Assembly: GCA_021155195.1 (NCBI GenBank)
Contig: JAJNPV010000021.1
Location: 124,001-188,000, forward strand
Origin: Ohtaekwangia sp.
GTDB taxonomy: Bacteria > Bacteroidota > Bacteroidia > Cytophagales > Cyclobacteriaceae
DNA length: 64,000 nucleotides
Direction: 5' to 3'
Part shown: piece after piece, positions 17,301 to 26,802 of the stretch
Layout of the letters: each line of letters begins with the position of its first letter
Numbering within the stretch: position 1 is the stretch's first letter
Notes under the pieces: generated by a model
Told to the model about the DNA's origin: nothing
Database searches by the model: none
The model's input: only the letters and a program-made list of their open reading frames with translations
Program-made: the position numbers and the translations under genes

Positions 17301-18701
17301 TTACATGTGTATCGATCTGTTGGCAGTCGCTGCCAAACAAGCTTCTTTCACGGCCTCCATATAGGTAGGATGCGCATGTGATGTTCTGGCAATATCTTCC
17401 GCGGAAGCGCGAAATTCCATTGCAGTAACTCCGGCAGCAATCATATCGGCAGCACGGGCTCCAATAATATGTATACCCAAAATTTCATCAGTAGCTTTAT
17501 CGGCAAGCACTTTTACCAAACCATCTAAATCCATGGACGCACGGGCGCGACCCAATGCTTTGTATGGAAAACTACCGGTCTTGTAGGCACGGCCTTGTTC
17601 TTTTAATTGCTCTTCTGTATACCCAACACTGGCAACTTCAGGCCATGTGTAAACAACACCCGGTATCAAATTATAATTAATATGTGGTTTTTGTCCGGCC
17701 AATTGCTCAGCTACCAACACTCCCTCCTCCTCTGCTTTGTGCGCCAACATAGCTCCTCGAACTACATCACCGATTGCATAAATGTTATCAACTTTTGTTT
17801 TTAAATGATCATCAACCGGAATTTTTCCTTTATCCAATTCTATTCCCACTTTCTCCAAACCCAGTCCATCCGTATACGGCTTGCGACCAATACTTACTAA
17901 ACAATAATCGCCTTTAAGGTCAACTGCATTTCCACCAGCCTTTGGCTCTGCTTTTACAAGCACCTCTTTTCCTTTTACTTCAACGGAAGTTACTTTATGG
18001 CCCAGGTATAATTCCATTCCTAGTTTCTTCGCCACTTTGGTAAGTTCCTTACCCATCGTTCCATCCATGGTTGGGATCAGGTTATCTAAAAACTCAACCA
18101 CAGTAACTTTCGAACCAATGCGCGCATACACAGAACCGAGTTCCATTCCAATTACTCCACCCCCAATAACAATCAAGTGCTTCGGAATTTCCTTTAACTC
18201 TAAGGCCTCCGTACTTGAAATAATCCTCTTCTTATCGAAGGGTGCAAAAGGAAGTGGAGTAGGTTTTGAACCGGTTGCTATAATTACTTTTTCAGTCGTG
18301 ATCTGCGATTCCTTTCCATCCTTCCCAGTAATCTTAATCGTGTTCTTATCGACAAACGAACCCACTCCGGTAAGGACTTCGATTTTATTTTTCTTCATCA
18401 AGTACGCAATCCCATCTACGTTTGATTTAACAACGCCTGCCTTCCGCTTAATCATCTGCGTAATGTTGGCTTTGGGTTCGTTGATATCGATGCCATGCTC
18501 TTTAAAGGTATGCGCAGCATTGTGAAAATGTTCTGAAGAATCGAGTAATGCTTTCGATGGTATACAACCCACATTCAAACAGGTACCTCCTAGCGTATCA
18601 TATTTTTCAATGAGCGCTGTTTTAAAACCAAGTTGTGCGCAACGGATTGCTGCTACATATCCACCCGGACCCGAACCAATTACTGTGACGTTGTATTGCA
18701 T
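17301..18701 (-). CDS. lpdA: Dihydrolipoyl dehydrogenase (E3)
   Basis: This 466-residue flavoprotein reoxidises the lipoyl groups of the 2-oxoacid dehydrogenase complexes with NAD+. It shows the FAD-binding GSGPGGYVAAIRCAQLG, the redox disulfide GGTCLNVGCIPSKALL (about 38-53), the NAD-binding IGGGVIGMELGSVYARIGS, a second FAD motif YAIGDVVRGAMLAHKAEEE and the C-terminal catalytic His-Glu pair in HAHPTYMEAVKEA. It is the third gene of the sucA-sucB-lpd operon, 36 bases after sucB. Length is canonical. Confidence 0.96.
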   Translation of the reverse strand: MQYNVTVIGSGPGGYVAAIRCAQLGFKTALIEKYDTLGGTCLNVGCIPSKALLDSSEHFHNAAHTFKEHGIDINEPKANITQMIKRKAGVVKSNVDGIAYLMKKNKIEVLTGVGSFVDKNTIKITGKDGKESQITTEKVIIATGSKPTPLPFAPFDKKRIISSTEALELKEIPKHLIVIGGGVIGMELGSVYARIGSKVTVVEFLDNLIPTMDGTMGKELTKVAKKLGMELYLGHKVTSVEVKGKEVLVKAEPKAGGNAVDLKGDYCLVSIGRKPYTDGLGLEKVGIELDKGKIPVDDHLKTKVDNIYAIGDVVRGAMLAHKAEEEGVLVAEQLAGQKPHINYNLIPGVVYTWPEVASVGYTEEQLKEQGRAYKTGSFPYKALGRARASMDLDGLVKVLADKATDEILGIHIIGARAADMIAAGVTAMEFRASAEDIARTSHAHPTYMEAVKEACLAATANRSIHM

Positions 18702-18737
18702 ACTAATATGATTTCAAATTCTAAATTTTACTTCCTA

Positions 18738-20264
18738 TTAAACTCCTAAAATCAATCTTCCCGGATCTTCCAACAACTCTTTCACTCTTACCAGGAAGCT
18801 CACTGACTCCCGACCATCAACTATGCGATGATCATAGGAAAGCGCGAGGTACATAATCGGACGAACAACAATTTCTCCTTTCTGTACAACAGCACGCTCA
18901 ACAATATTGTGCATTCCTAAAATGGCTGATTGTGGTGGATTTAAAATCGGAGTTGAAAGCATGGAGCCAAACACTCCACCATTGGTAATAGAGAACGTTC
19001 CTCCTTGCATTTCATCAATTGAGAGTTTCCCATCACGACCTTTAGTTGCTAATCGAACCACTTCAGCTTCAATTTGATCAAATGAAAGTGATTCTGCATT
19101 TCGAATAACCGGAACAACCAATCCCCGTGGAGTTGAAACCGCTATGGAAACATCACAATAATCATGATAAAGAACTTCATCTCCATTTATTTGTGCATTT
19201 ACTGCGGGGAATTCTTTCAACGCAACACAAACTGCTTTTGTAAAGAATGACATAAAGCCGAGGCCCACACCATACTTTTCCTTGAATTTATCTTTATACC
19301 TGCTGCGCAAATCCATTACGGGTTTCATATCAACCTCATTGAAGGTTGTAAGCATGGCTGTCTCATTCTTAACAGAAACCAAACGTCTTGCTATCGTTTT
19401 ACGAAGCGATGTCATTTTCTCCGAATGCTTTTCACGGCTTCCGCCAGAAGTAATCATAGGAGGTTTTGTTGCACCTGCAGATTTTGGTGCTTCAGCTTTC
19501 GCTACGGTTGCTTTGGCTTTCTCAGCATCTTCTTTAGTAATTCGTCCGCCTACACCCGATCCTGAAACTTGTGATGACGAAATTCCTTTTTCATCCAAAA
19601 TTTTTGCCGCTGCTGGAGAGGGATGACCTGAAGCATAGGATTTATCACCTGTTGCAGCAGGCATCTCTGTTGGCTTGGCAGCAGATGTTGATGGTGCACC
19701 TCCTTCCATCACTTCAATTTTACAAATCAATCCACCAATCGGTAGTGTCGTTTTCTCTTTTGCAACTATTCGTAAAATACCATTTGCTTCAGCGGGTAAT
19801 TCAAAGGTCGCTTTATCGGATTCTACTTCAGCAATAATCTCATCAAGCTTTACAAAGTCACCTTCCTTTTTCAACCAGGTTGAAATAGTAACTTCCGTTA
19901 TTGACTCACCCACAGCCGGCACTTTCATTTCTTTCACTGCTCCTGTTGCCTTTGGAGCTTCTGATTTTGATTCAGTTGGTTTTGATTCTTGCTTTGCAGG
20001 TTGAGCCGCCTCTTTGTTGGTAGCTCCAGCTCCTGACTCATCTATCTCGCAAATCAATTGACCAATGGGAACTACCTCACCGGCTTGCTTTACTATTTTT
20101 AGTTTGCCTGCCTGTGGAGCGGTAAGTTCAAAGGTTGCTTTATCCGATTCAAGCTCAGCTATTATTTCATCCATCTTCACAACATCGCCATCTTTCTTAA
20201 GCCAATTAGCAATGGTAACCTCAGTTATCGATTCGCCAACGGTAGGAACTTTTACTTGTGCCAT
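18738..20264 (-). CDS. sucB: 2-oxoglutarate dehydrogenase E2, dihydrolipoyl succinyltransferase
   Basis: This 508-residue E2 subunit has two lipoyl domains rather than the single one usual in proteobacterial SucB: each carries the lipoylated lysine in ESDKATFEL (about residues 38-47 and 149-158). Ala/Pro/Lys-rich linkers follow, then a peripheral-subunit-binding domain (SPAAAKILDEKGISSSQ, GGRITKEDAE) and the catalytic domain ending YDHRIVDGRESVSFL, with the HxxxDG active site. It transfers succinyl groups to CoA in the TCA cycle. The gene lies 22 bases after sucA and 36 before lpd. Confidence 0.95.
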   Translation of the reverse strand: MAQVKVPTVGESITEVTIANWLKKDGDVVKMDEIIAELESDKATFELTAPQAGKLKIVKQAGEVVPIGQLICEIDESGAGATNKEAAQPAKQESKPTESKSEAPKATGAVKEMKVPAVGESITEVTISTWLKKEGDFVKLDEIIAEVESDKATFELPAEANGILRIVAKEKTTLPIGGLICKIEVMEGGAPSTSAAKPTEMPAATGDKSYASGHPSPAAAKILDEKGISSSQVSGSGVGGRITKEDAEKAKATVAKAEAPKSAGATKPPMITSGGSREKHSEKMTSLRKTIARRLVSVKNETAMLTTFNEVDMKPVMDLRSRYKDKFKEKYGVGLGFMSFFTKAVCVALKEFPAVNAQINGDEVLYHDYCDVSIAVSTPRGLVVPVIRNAESLSFDQIEAEVVRLATKGRDGKLSIDEMQGGTFSITNGGVFGSMLSTPILNPPQSAILGMHNIVERAVVQKGEIVVRPIMYLALSYDHRIVDGRESVSFLVRVKELLEDPGRLILGV

Positions 20265-20286
20265 GTAACTATTTTTTTGAGGTTAA

Positions 20287-23010
20287 TTAAATTTCAAATG
20301 CCTGATTTACAATTTTCTCTTGTTCAATTTTATGAATTTTTGAGTAGCCAGTTGCTGGTGAAGCACTTGACTTGCGCGCGCCTAATTGAATTTCAGTATC
20401 GGGCAACATGCGCTTAATGAATGACCAGTAACCCATATTTTTAGGCTCTTCCTGAATCCAAAGAAGCTTGGCCCCTTTATACTTTTTAATAATCTTATTT
20501 AACTGCTTATCCGGGAAAGGATAAAGTTGCTCAATTCGAACAATAGCAGCGTCTTTTATCTTTTTCTTTTGTTGAACTTCTTGAAGGTCATAAAATATTT
20601 TACCGGTGCAAAGGATAACCCGCTTCACATCTTTTGCCTGAACATTTGGATCATCAATTAATTCAGTAAATGAACCGGAAGTGAACTCACTGATTGGTGA
20701 AGCAACTAACGGATTCCTCAAAAGTGATTTAGGTGAAAACACAATGCATGGTTTTCTGAATTCCCACGCCACCTGCCTACGCAACAAATGAAAGAAGTTA
20801 GATGCCGTGGTTATGTTGGTCACAACCATATTGTATTCTGCGGCTTGCTGTAAGAAACGCTCTGGCCGTGCGCTTGAGTGCTCAGGGCCCTGACCTTCAT
20901 ATCCATGAGGCAGCAACATAACGAGTCCATTCATCCGTTGCCATTTCGATTCAGCACTTGAGATGAACTGATCGATGATGGTTTGTGCCCCGTTAACAAA
21001 ATCTCCAAATTGTGCTTCCCACAATACGAGTGCATACGGAGTTGCCATAGCGTAACCATATTCAAAACCAAGCACTCCAAATTCGGAGAGTAATGAATTG
21101 AATATTGAAAAGCGCGCCTGATCCTTATCAACCTGAGTTAGTCCAGAATACGCTTCATTTGTATTGGCATCCCAGAAGTATGCATGTCTGTGAGAGAATG
21201 TACCACGTTTAACATCTTGACCTGACATTCGAATCGGCACTTTTTCTGCCACGAGCGAACCATAGGCTAGTAATTCTGCTTCGGCCCAACCCAACACTTT
21301 ATCATCAAAGAAAGCTGCCTTTCTGTCTTTAATAAGTTTTTCGATTTGCTTAAGAGGTTTAAAGCCTTCCGGGATAGTGGTAAGTGCTTTTCCAACCTTA
21401 TCAACCAACGCTTGAGTAATTGCAGTTTTTGGAGATTGATCAAAATCTTCTGGTTTTGCTCTTCGCAATTGCTCCCACTCCTCTTCGATTTTTTGAGGCT
21501 TGTAGGGAAGTGGTTTTTGTTTCACCTCATTTAATCGATCTTGTAGTTGATTACGGAAGTTTTTATCCATCTCATCCGCCAAGGAGGAGTCAACTCCTTT
21601 TTCAACCAATTGCTTTACATAAATTTCACGTGGGTTCGGGTGCTTGGCAATGATGTTATATAATTTAGGCTGAGTGAATTTAGGTTCGTCACTTTCGTTG
21701 TGCCCGTGCCTTCTATAACAAAGCAAGTCAATGAAAATATCTTTGCTGAATTTCTGCCTATACTCAACTGCCAGATTTGCACAGAATGTTACTGCCTCTG
21801 CATCATCCCCATTTACGTGTAGCACAGGTGCATCCACAATTTTAGAAACATCGGTACAATAGATAGCTGAACGTGCATCATCAAAGTCAGTAGTAAAACC
21901 AACCTGATTATTAATTACGAAATGAATAGTTCCACCGGTTGTATATCCGGGCAACTCAGACATTTGTATAACCTCATAGACAATACCCTGGCCTGCTAAG
22001 GCAGCATCGCCATGGATCAAGATGGCCATTGCCTTTTTAAGATCACCTTTATACTCATCGTCAATCTGACCGCGCGTATATCCAATTACCAATGGATCAA
22101 CCGCTTCAAGGTGCGATGGATTGGGTGTTAACTTTACATAGATTTTTTTTCCTGATGGTGTATTGATATGACTGGCATACCCTAAGTGATACTTCACATC
22201 ACCATCGCCCATCGTTAAATCAGGATTTACATTTCCTTCAAACTCAGTAAAGATTTGTTCGTATGTTTTTCCAAGAATGTTGGAAAGCACATTTAATCTT
22301 CCACGATGAGCCATTCCAATCACCACTTCCTTTACATCCAGCTCAGCCGATTTATTGATAATCGCATCAAGCGCAGGGATAGTGTTCTCTCCTCCTTCCA
22401 ATGAAAATCTTTTCTGACCTAAGAATTTTGTATGAAGAAAATTCTCGAACACAACAGCCTCGTTCAGCTTTGAGAGAATTCGCTTCTTTTCGTCAAGGTT
22501 CGGATTGTATTCATAATACTCGCGCTCGATTTTGTTATGGAGCCATGCCCTGATATCATCGTTACGGATAAAGTTATATTCAAAACCAATCGGGCCGAGG
22601 TAAAGCATCTTTAACTTTTCGATGATTTTGCGCAAGCTCGATTTAGGCATTCCTATTTCTGCAGCCACATCAAACTCGGTATCCAAATCGACATCGGTAA
22701 GGCCAACTTTGGTATGCTCAAGATTGATATTATGGTTTCTTCTCTCCCGTACAGGATTTGTTTTTGATTTTAAATGTCCAAAGGAGCGATATTGAAAGAT
22801 GAGGTTCCGAACCTGAGTTTCTTTTATGGAATGTGAATCATTACCCGGAGCTGATGCACCATTTTCGCCATACCGCTGCTGCGAGAAGTCATAACCTTCA
22901 AAGAATTTCTGCCAGGTAGCATCTACTGAAGTAGGGTCACTTTTATAATTTTGGTATAGCTGATCCAAATACCCAACGTCTGCATTAGAGATGTAAGAAA
23001 ACTTATCCAT
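20287..23010 (-). CDS. sucA: 2-oxoglutarate dehydrogenase E1
   Basis: This 907-residue thiamine-diphosphate enzyme decarboxylates 2-oxoglutarate. Recognisable parts are the N-terminal E2-binding helix YISNADVGYLDQLYQNYKSD, the TPP region GMAHRGRLNVLSNILGK and HGDAALAGQGIVYEV, the metal-binding VNGDDAEAV, CYRRHGHNESDEP, and the C-terminal LLPHGYEGQGPEHSSARPER. It is the first gene of the operon. A promoter element TACATTTG (23033-23040, minus strand) lies 23 bases upstream of the ATG. Length fits bacterial OdhA (about 930). Confidence 0.96.
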   Translation of the reverse strand: MDKFSYISNADVGYLDQLYQNYKSDPTSVDATWQKFFEGYDFSQQRYGENGASAPGNDSHSIKETQVRNLIFQYRSFGHLKSKTNPVRERRNHNINLEHTKVGLTDVDLDTEFDVAAEIGMPKSSLRKIIEKLKMLYLGPIGFEYNFIRNDDIRAWLHNKIEREYYEYNPNLDEKKRILSKLNEAVVFENFLHTKFLGQKRFSLEGGENTIPALDAIINKSAELDVKEVVIGMAHRGRLNVLSNILGKTYEQIFTEFEGNVNPDLTMGDGDVKYHLGYASHINTPSGKKIYVKLTPNPSHLEAVDPLVIGYTRGQIDDEYKGDLKKAMAILIHGDAALAGQGIVYEVIQMSELPGYTTGGTIHFVINNQVGFTTDFDDARSAIYCTDVSKIVDAPVLHVNGDDAEAVTFCANLAVEYRQKFSKDIFIDLLCYRRHGHNESDEPKFTQPKLYNIIAKHPNPREIYVKQLVEKGVDSSLADEMDKNFRNQLQDRLNEVKQKPLPYKPQKIEEEWEQLRRAKPEDFDQSPKTAITQALVDKVGKALTTIPEGFKPLKQIEKLIKDRKAAFFDDKVLGWAEAELLAYGSLVAEKVPIRMSGQDVKRGTFSHRHAYFWDANTNEAYSGLTQVDKDQARFSIFNSLLSEFGVLGFEYGYAMATPYALVLWEAQFGDFVNGAQTIIDQFISSAESKWQRMNGLVMLLPHGYEGQGPEHSSARPERFLQQAAEYNMVVTNITTASNFFHLLRRQVAWEFRKPCIVFSPKSLLRNPLVASPISEFTSGSFTELIDDPNVQAKDVKRVILCTGKIFYDLQEVQQKKKIKDAAIVRIEQLYPFPDKQLNKIIKKYKGAKLLWIQEEPKNMGYWSFIKRMLPDTEIQLGARKSSASPATGYSKIHKIEQEKIVNQAFEI

Positions 23011-23032
23011 GTTTAATTTTTATAAAGGGAAC

Positions 23033-23040
23033 CAAATGTA
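23033..23040 (-). promoter_or_regulatory. -7 element of the sucA-sucB-lpd operon
   Basis: On the minus strand TACATTTG fits TAnnTTTG and precedes the sucA ATG by 22 bases; a loosely matching TTTC lies near the expected -33 position. Confidence 0.5.
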
Positions 23041-23129
23041 AAGAGCGATAATAAAATATGAAAACCTAATAATCGCTTATTCAAATATAATAGATAGTGA
23101 GACACTTACGCATTTATTTGATTATCGAA

Positions 23130-23159
23130 TTGGTAAAATCACAAAATAGCCTACCTTTG
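23130..23159 (+). promoter_or_regulatory. Promoter of the rpsP operon
   Basis: TTGG at 23130-23133 and TACCTTTG at 23152-23159, 18 bases apart, match the Bacteroidota promoter pattern 46 bases before rpsP. Confidence 0.6.
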
Positions 23160-23205
23160 CAGTCCTTTAAAAACGGACGTGTTCCAACATTAAAAACGTA
23201 ACAAA

Positions 23206-23745
23206 ATGGCTGTAAAAATCAGATTGGCCCGCAGAGGCCGCAAAAAATTAGCTCTTTATGATGTGGTTGTTGCTGACGCAAGATCACCTCGTGACGGAAA
23301 ATTCATTGAAAAAATTGGTACTTATAACCCTGCAACGGTGCCTGCATCCATCGTTTTGGATGATACTAAGGCTTTTGATTGGTTGATGAAAGGTGCACAA
23401 CCTTCGGATACCGTTCGTGCAATGTTATCATATCGTGGCGTAATGTTAAAAAGACACCTTCAAATTGGTGTTGGTAAAGGCGCTATCACCCAAGAAGTTG
23501 CTGATTCTAAATTAGCAGAATGGTTAAAAGCAAAAGAAAGCAAAATTCAATCTAAGATTGAAGGGCTTTCAAGTGCTAAGCAATCCGCAGCAAAAGCACG
23601 CAAAGAAGCAGAGACTAAAGTAAAAGAAGCGCGGGCTGAGGCTATTCGCAAGAAGGCAGAAGCAGCTGCGGCTGTTCCAGCTGCAGAAGCAACACCTGAA
23701 GGTGAAGCTCCGGCAGAGGCTGAAGCTACAGAGCCACAAGCATAA
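23206..23745 (+). CDS. rpsP: 30S ribosomal protein S16 with long C-terminal tail
   Basis: The first 85 residues are S16: MAVKIRLARRGRKKLALYDV, the following DARSPRDGKFIEKIGTYNP and PSDTVRAMLSYRGVMLKRH. The remaining roughly 90 residues form a Lys/Ala/Glu-rich, probably helical extension ending in an Ala/Pro/Glu tail, making 179 residues against about 85-90 in E. coli. Long tails on S16 are common in Bacteroidota. It heads rpsP-rimM-trmD-rplS, the classic order, but a hairpin between rpsP and rimM may reduce read-through. Confidence 0.95.
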   Translation: MAVKIRLARRGRKKLALYDVVVADARSPRDGKFIEKIGTYNPATVPASIVLDDTKAFDWLMKGAQPSDTVRAMLSYRGVMLKRHLQIGVGKGAITQEVADSKLAEWLKAKESKIQSKIEGLSSAKQSAAKARKEAETKVKEARAEAIRKKAEAAAAVPAAEATPEGEAPAEAEATEPQA

Positions 23746-23764
23746 GTTTCTCAAAACAATATTT

Positions 23765-23795
23765 AAAATGCCAGTACAATTTGTATTGGCATTTT
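23765..23795 (+). terminator. Hairpin between rpsP and rimM (terminator or attenuator)
   Basis: AAAATGCCAGTACAA and TTGTATTGGCATTTT face each other with one G/T mismatch that can form a wobble pair in RNA, followed by TTGTTT. It lies 19 bases after rpsP and probably lowers expression of the processing genes downstream relative to S16. Confidence 0.7.
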
Positions 23796-23822
23796 TGTTT
23801 CATTTAAGTTCGACATCGCCAA

Positions 23823-24332
23823 ATGGAAAAAGCCAAATGCTTTAAAGTTGGATACGTAGCGAAAACTCATGGTTTAAAGGGTGAAGTGACGATTATTTAT
23901 ACAGATGTTTCAGATTTAGAATCCGTTAAATCTGTTTTTATTGAACTAAAAAACAATCTGGTTCCCTATTTCATTGAACATATTTCCAGTCGGTTGGATA
24001 AAGCCTTTATAAAATTTGAGGACATTGACTCGTTAGAGGCCGCTGCAATGCTTAAAGGATGTAGCATCTACCTGGATAAATCCCTAAGACCAAAGTTGAA
24101 GAAGGGCGAGTTTTATGACGATGAGGTTATTGATTTTACAGTTGAAGATGAAGAATTGGGTCTTTTAGGGGCAATCAAAGAAGTTGTTCAATCCGGCCCT
24201 AGCCGCCTTCTTGCTTTGGATTATTTGGGTAAGGAGGTACTGATACCGGTTAATGGACCGTTTATTCAATCGATAAACAAAACCAAAAAGAAGATCGTGG
24301 TTCAATTGCCCGATGGGTTTCTTGATTTGTAG
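23823..24332 (+). CDS. rimM: Ribosome maturation factor RimM
   Basis: This 169-residue protein has the RimM N-terminal barrel (FKVGYVAKTHGLKGEVTIIY at about 7-26, with the GLKGE motif) and a C-terminal PRC-type barrel containing FYDDEVIDFTV, LLALDYLGKEVLIPVNGPFI and IVVQLPDGFLDL. RimM assists 30S head assembly around S19 and, in this gene order, sits next to rpsP and trmD. Length fits the family. Confidence 0.93.
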   Translation: MEKAKCFKVGYVAKTHGLKGEVTIIYTDVSDLESVKSVFIELKNNLVPYFIEHISSRLDKAFIKFEDIDSLEAAAMLKGCSIYLDKSLRPKLKKGEFYDDEVIDFTVEDEELGLLGAIKEVVQSGPSRLLALDYLGKEVLIPVNGPFIQSINKTKKKIVVQLPDGFLDL

Positions 24333-24367
24333 CTATTCCACTAACCGAAACGTAATTTTAATAGGTT

Positions 24368-25045
24368 ATGCGTATTGATATAATTACTTGTCTTCCTCGC
24401 TTACTTGAAAGTCCTTTCTCGGATTCCATTTTGAAACGAGCTCAGGAAAAAGGAATTGTAACGGTTCAGATTCATGACTTGCGTAACCATTCAACGAATA
24501 AACATCGGGCAACTGATGATTATGCATTTGGAGGGGGAGCTGGCATGGTAATGATGATTGAGCCCATCGATAACTGTATCACACAATTAAAATCAGAACG
24601 GACGTATGACGAGGTCATTTACATGAGTCCTGATGGTGAACTCTTTTCTCAAGCGATAGCAAATGAACTAAGTCTTAAAGGCAATCTGATTTTTCTTTGC
24701 GGACACTATAAGGGTGTAGATGAGCGGGTGCGTGAACATCTTATAACCCGCGAAATTAGTATTGGCGATTATGTTTTATCGGGTGGCGAATTAGCTGCGG
24801 CTGTAGTTTCAGATGCTATTATTCGTCTAATTCCCGGGGTTCTTTCCGATGAAAGCTCTGCCCTTACAGATTCTTTTCAGGATGGGTTGATTGCACCTCC
24901 GGTCTATACCCGGCCGGCAGAATACAAAGGCTGGAAAATACCAGACGTGCTGATTTCGGGGCATGGGGCTAAAATTGCAGATTGGCGACACGAAAAATCC
25001 CTTGAAAGAACAAAAAAACGAAGGCCAGGATACCTCAGGGACTAA
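24368..25045 (+). CDS. trmD: tRNA (guanine-N1-)-methyltransferase TrmD
   Basis: This 225-residue SPOUT methyltransferase makes m1G37 next to the anticodon. Landmarks are MRIDIITCLPRLLESPFSDS, the FGGGAGMVMMIEPI stretch, the trefoil-knot SAM site FLCGHYKGVDERVREHL and SIGDYVLSGGELAAAVVSDA, and the C-terminal YTRPAEYKGWKIPDVLISGH. It follows rimM by 35 bases. Confidence 0.95.
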   Translation: MRIDIITCLPRLLESPFSDSILKRAQEKGIVTVQIHDLRNHSTNKHRATDDYAFGGGAGMVMMIEPIDNCITQLKSERTYDEVIYMSPDGELFSQAIANELSLKGNLIFLCGHYKGVDERVREHLITREISIGDYVLSGGELAAAVVSDAIIRLIPGVLSDESSALTDSFQDGLIAPPVYTRPAEYKGWKIPDVLISGHGAKIADWRHEKSLERTKKRRPGYLRD

Positions 25046-25092
25046 AGTCAAAAAATCTTCGCACCGAATCTCCTAATTCTGCCTTTTACCCC

Positions 25093-25100
25093 TATATTTG
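25093..25100 (+). promoter_or_regulatory. Internal promoter element of rplS
   Basis: TATATTTG, a perfect TAnnTTTG -7 element, lies 27 bases before the rplS start and directly upstream of a GCAG start-site-like sequence. L19 thus probably has its own promoter besides read-through from trmD. Confidence 0.6.
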
Positions 25101-25127
25101 CAGTCCATTTTAAAAAAACCGAGCGTC

Positions 25128-25499
25128 ATGGCCGATTTAATAAAAGAAGTTGAGAAAGAATTTGCTGTAAGAAGAGCAGATATGCCTGAATTCAAATCAG
25201 GAGATACAATAAATGTACACGTTAAAATCCGCGAGGGTGCCAAGGAAAGAATTCAGCAATTTCAGGGCGTAGTTCTTTATCGCAGAGGAAAAGGAACCAA
25301 TGGCGAGAGCTTTTCTGTAAGAAAAGTATCTAATGGCGTTGGTGTTGAGCGTATTTTCCCAATTCTTAGCCCAACTATCGAAAAAATCGAGTTCGTAAGA
25401 GCTGGTAAGGTTCGCAGAGCTAAATTATTCTATTTGAAAGGCCGTCAAGGCAAATCAGCCCGGATTAAGGAGAAATTAGCTACTACTAAGCAAGCATAA
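25128..25499 (+). CDS. rplS: 50S ribosomal protein L19
   Basis: The start at 25128 gives a 123-residue L19 beginning MADLIKEVEKEFAV; the longer frame from 25098 runs into the promoter element and is rejected. Conserved parts include FKSGDTINVHVKIREGAKER, VLYRRGKGTNGESFSVRK and GVGVERIFPILSPTIEKIEF. L19 lies at the 30S/50S interface. Confidence 0.95.
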   Translation: MADLIKEVEKEFAVRRADMPEFKSGDTINVHVKIREGAKERIQQFQGVVLYRRGKGTNGESFSVRKVSNGVGVERIFPILSPTIEKIEFVRAGKVRRAKLFYLKGRQGKSARIKEKLATTKQA

Positions 25500-25518
25500 G
25501 ATTTCAAATAATATTATT

Positions 25519-25555
25519 AAAAACCCGCTTCCTGATTAACTGGAGCGGGTTTTTT
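25519..25555 (+). terminator. Terminator after rplS
   Basis: AAAACCCGCT pairs with AGCGGGTTTT around an inner partly paired loop, followed by further T residues, 20 bases after the L19 stop. Confidence 0.85.
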
Positions 25556-25579
25556 ATTGCTCCTATATCTTACATTGAA

Positions 25580-25610
25580 TTGTAGAAAAGGGCTTATAAC
25601 CCTATATTTG
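25580..25610 (+). promoter_or_regulatory. Promoter of the class I aldolase gene
   Basis: TTG at 25580-25582 and TATATTTG at 25603-25610 are 20 bases apart, and the ATG follows 22 bases later. Confidence 0.6.
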
Positions 25611-25631
25611 GCGCTCACTTCAAACGAAACT

Positions 25632-26705
25632 ATGTCTAAAAACAATGTAAGTTCATTACTGGGTAAAGACGCTGAATCGCTCCTTACACACAAAAGCAAA
25701 ACCATTTCGAAAGAACAGCTTCATTTGCCAGGTCCGGATTTCGTGGATCGTGTTTTTTCTATTTCAAACAGAAACACTCAAACCATAAGAAGTATTCAAA
25801 CACTTTTTGATCATGGCCGCTTGGGCGGAACCGGTTTCCTTTCAATACTTCCCATCGACCAGGGGATTGAACACAGTGCAGGAGCTTCGTTTGCAAAAAA
25901 TCCGATTTACTTCGATCCTGAAAATATTATCAAACTTGCAATTGAAGGTGAGTGTAATGCTGTTGCTACTACGTTCGGTGGCTTGGCTATGATGTCACGG
26001 AAATACGCCCACAAGATTCCATTTATTGTTAAAATAAATCATAACGAATTACTAACCTACCCTAACCAGGCTGATCAGGTTATGTACGGTTCGGTGGAAG
26101 ATGCCTGGAATTTAGGAGCAGTTGCAGTGGGCGCCACAATTTATTTTGGTTCAGATAATTCAACACGACAAATTCAGGAAGTAGCTGCTGCTTTTGAGCG
26201 TGCTCACGAATTAGGAATGGCAACTATTTTATGGTGTTATACACGCAATGCAGCTTTCAAAAAAGACGGAATTGATTATCACGTTTCTGCTGACTTAACA
26301 GGCCAGGCAAATCATCTCGGTGTTACTATTCAAGCTGATATCATTAAACAAAAACTTGCTGAAAATAACGGTGGCTACAAAGCCTTGAACACAGGTGGAA
26401 GCAGCTATGGAAAGTTAGATGAAAGAATCTACACCGAGTTAACTTCTGATCACCCAATTGATTTGTGCCGCTATCAGGTTGCTAATTGCTACATGGGTCG
26501 CGCAGGACTTATAAACTCGGGTGGTGATTCAAAAGGATCAAGTGATATGGCTGATGCCGTACGTACTGCAGTAATTAATAAACGTGCCGGTGGCATGGGA
26601 TTAATATCAGGTCGTAAAGCATTCCAACGCCCCATTAAAGAAGGCGTAGAAATTCTTCAGGCTATTCAGGATGTATACCTTGATAAGACGATTGATATAG
26701 CATAA
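25632..26705 (+). CDS. fbaB: Fructose-bisphosphate aldolase, class I (DhnA/FbaB type)
   Basis: This 357-residue protein, started at ATG 25632 just after a good promoter, is the bacterial/archaeal class I aldolase: FLSILPIDQGIEHSAGASFA, AIEGECNAVATTFGGLAMMS, IPFIVKINHNELLTYPN and, further on, the ATILWCYTRNAAFKK and GLISGRKAFQRP segments. These enzymes use a Schiff-base lysine instead of zinc and serve glycolysis or gluconeogenesis. It is transcribed alone between the rplS terminator and an inverted repeat. Confidence 0.88.
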   Translation: MSKNNVSSLLGKDAESLLTHKSKTISKEQLHLPGPDFVDRVFSISNRNTQTIRSIQTLFDHGRLGGTGFLSILPIDQGIEHSAGASFAKNPIYFDPENIIKLAIEGECNAVATTFGGLAMMSRKYAHKIPFIVKINHNELLTYPNQADQVMYGSVEDAWNLGAVAVGATIYFGSDNSTRQIQEVAAAFERAHELGMATILWCYTRNAAFKKDGIDYHVSADLTGQANHLGVTIQADIIKQKLAENNGGYKALNTGGSSYGKLDERIYTELTSDHPIDLCRYQVANCYMGRAGLINSGGDSKGSSDMADAVRTAVINKRAGGMGLISGRKAFQRPIKEGVEILQAIQDVYLDKTIDIA

Positions 26706-26708
26706 CTA

Positions 26709-26780
26709 ATTTGAGAATTTGAAGATGTTATTAATTTGATGATTGCCCTTCATGTTTTTAACATTTTCAAATTCTCAAAT
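26709..26780. repeat. Long inverted repeat between the aldolase gene and accD
   Basis: Arms of 22 bases at 26709-26730 and 26759-26780 are complementary with one mismatch; the outer part is ATTTGAGAATTTGAA facing its complement, and the loop is 28 bases. There is no T tract, so it is not a standard terminator. It resembles dispersed AT-rich intergenic palindromes; a second copy was not found in the window. Confidence 0.7.
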
Positions 26781-26802
26781 CACTTAAATCAACAATTAAA
26801 AT

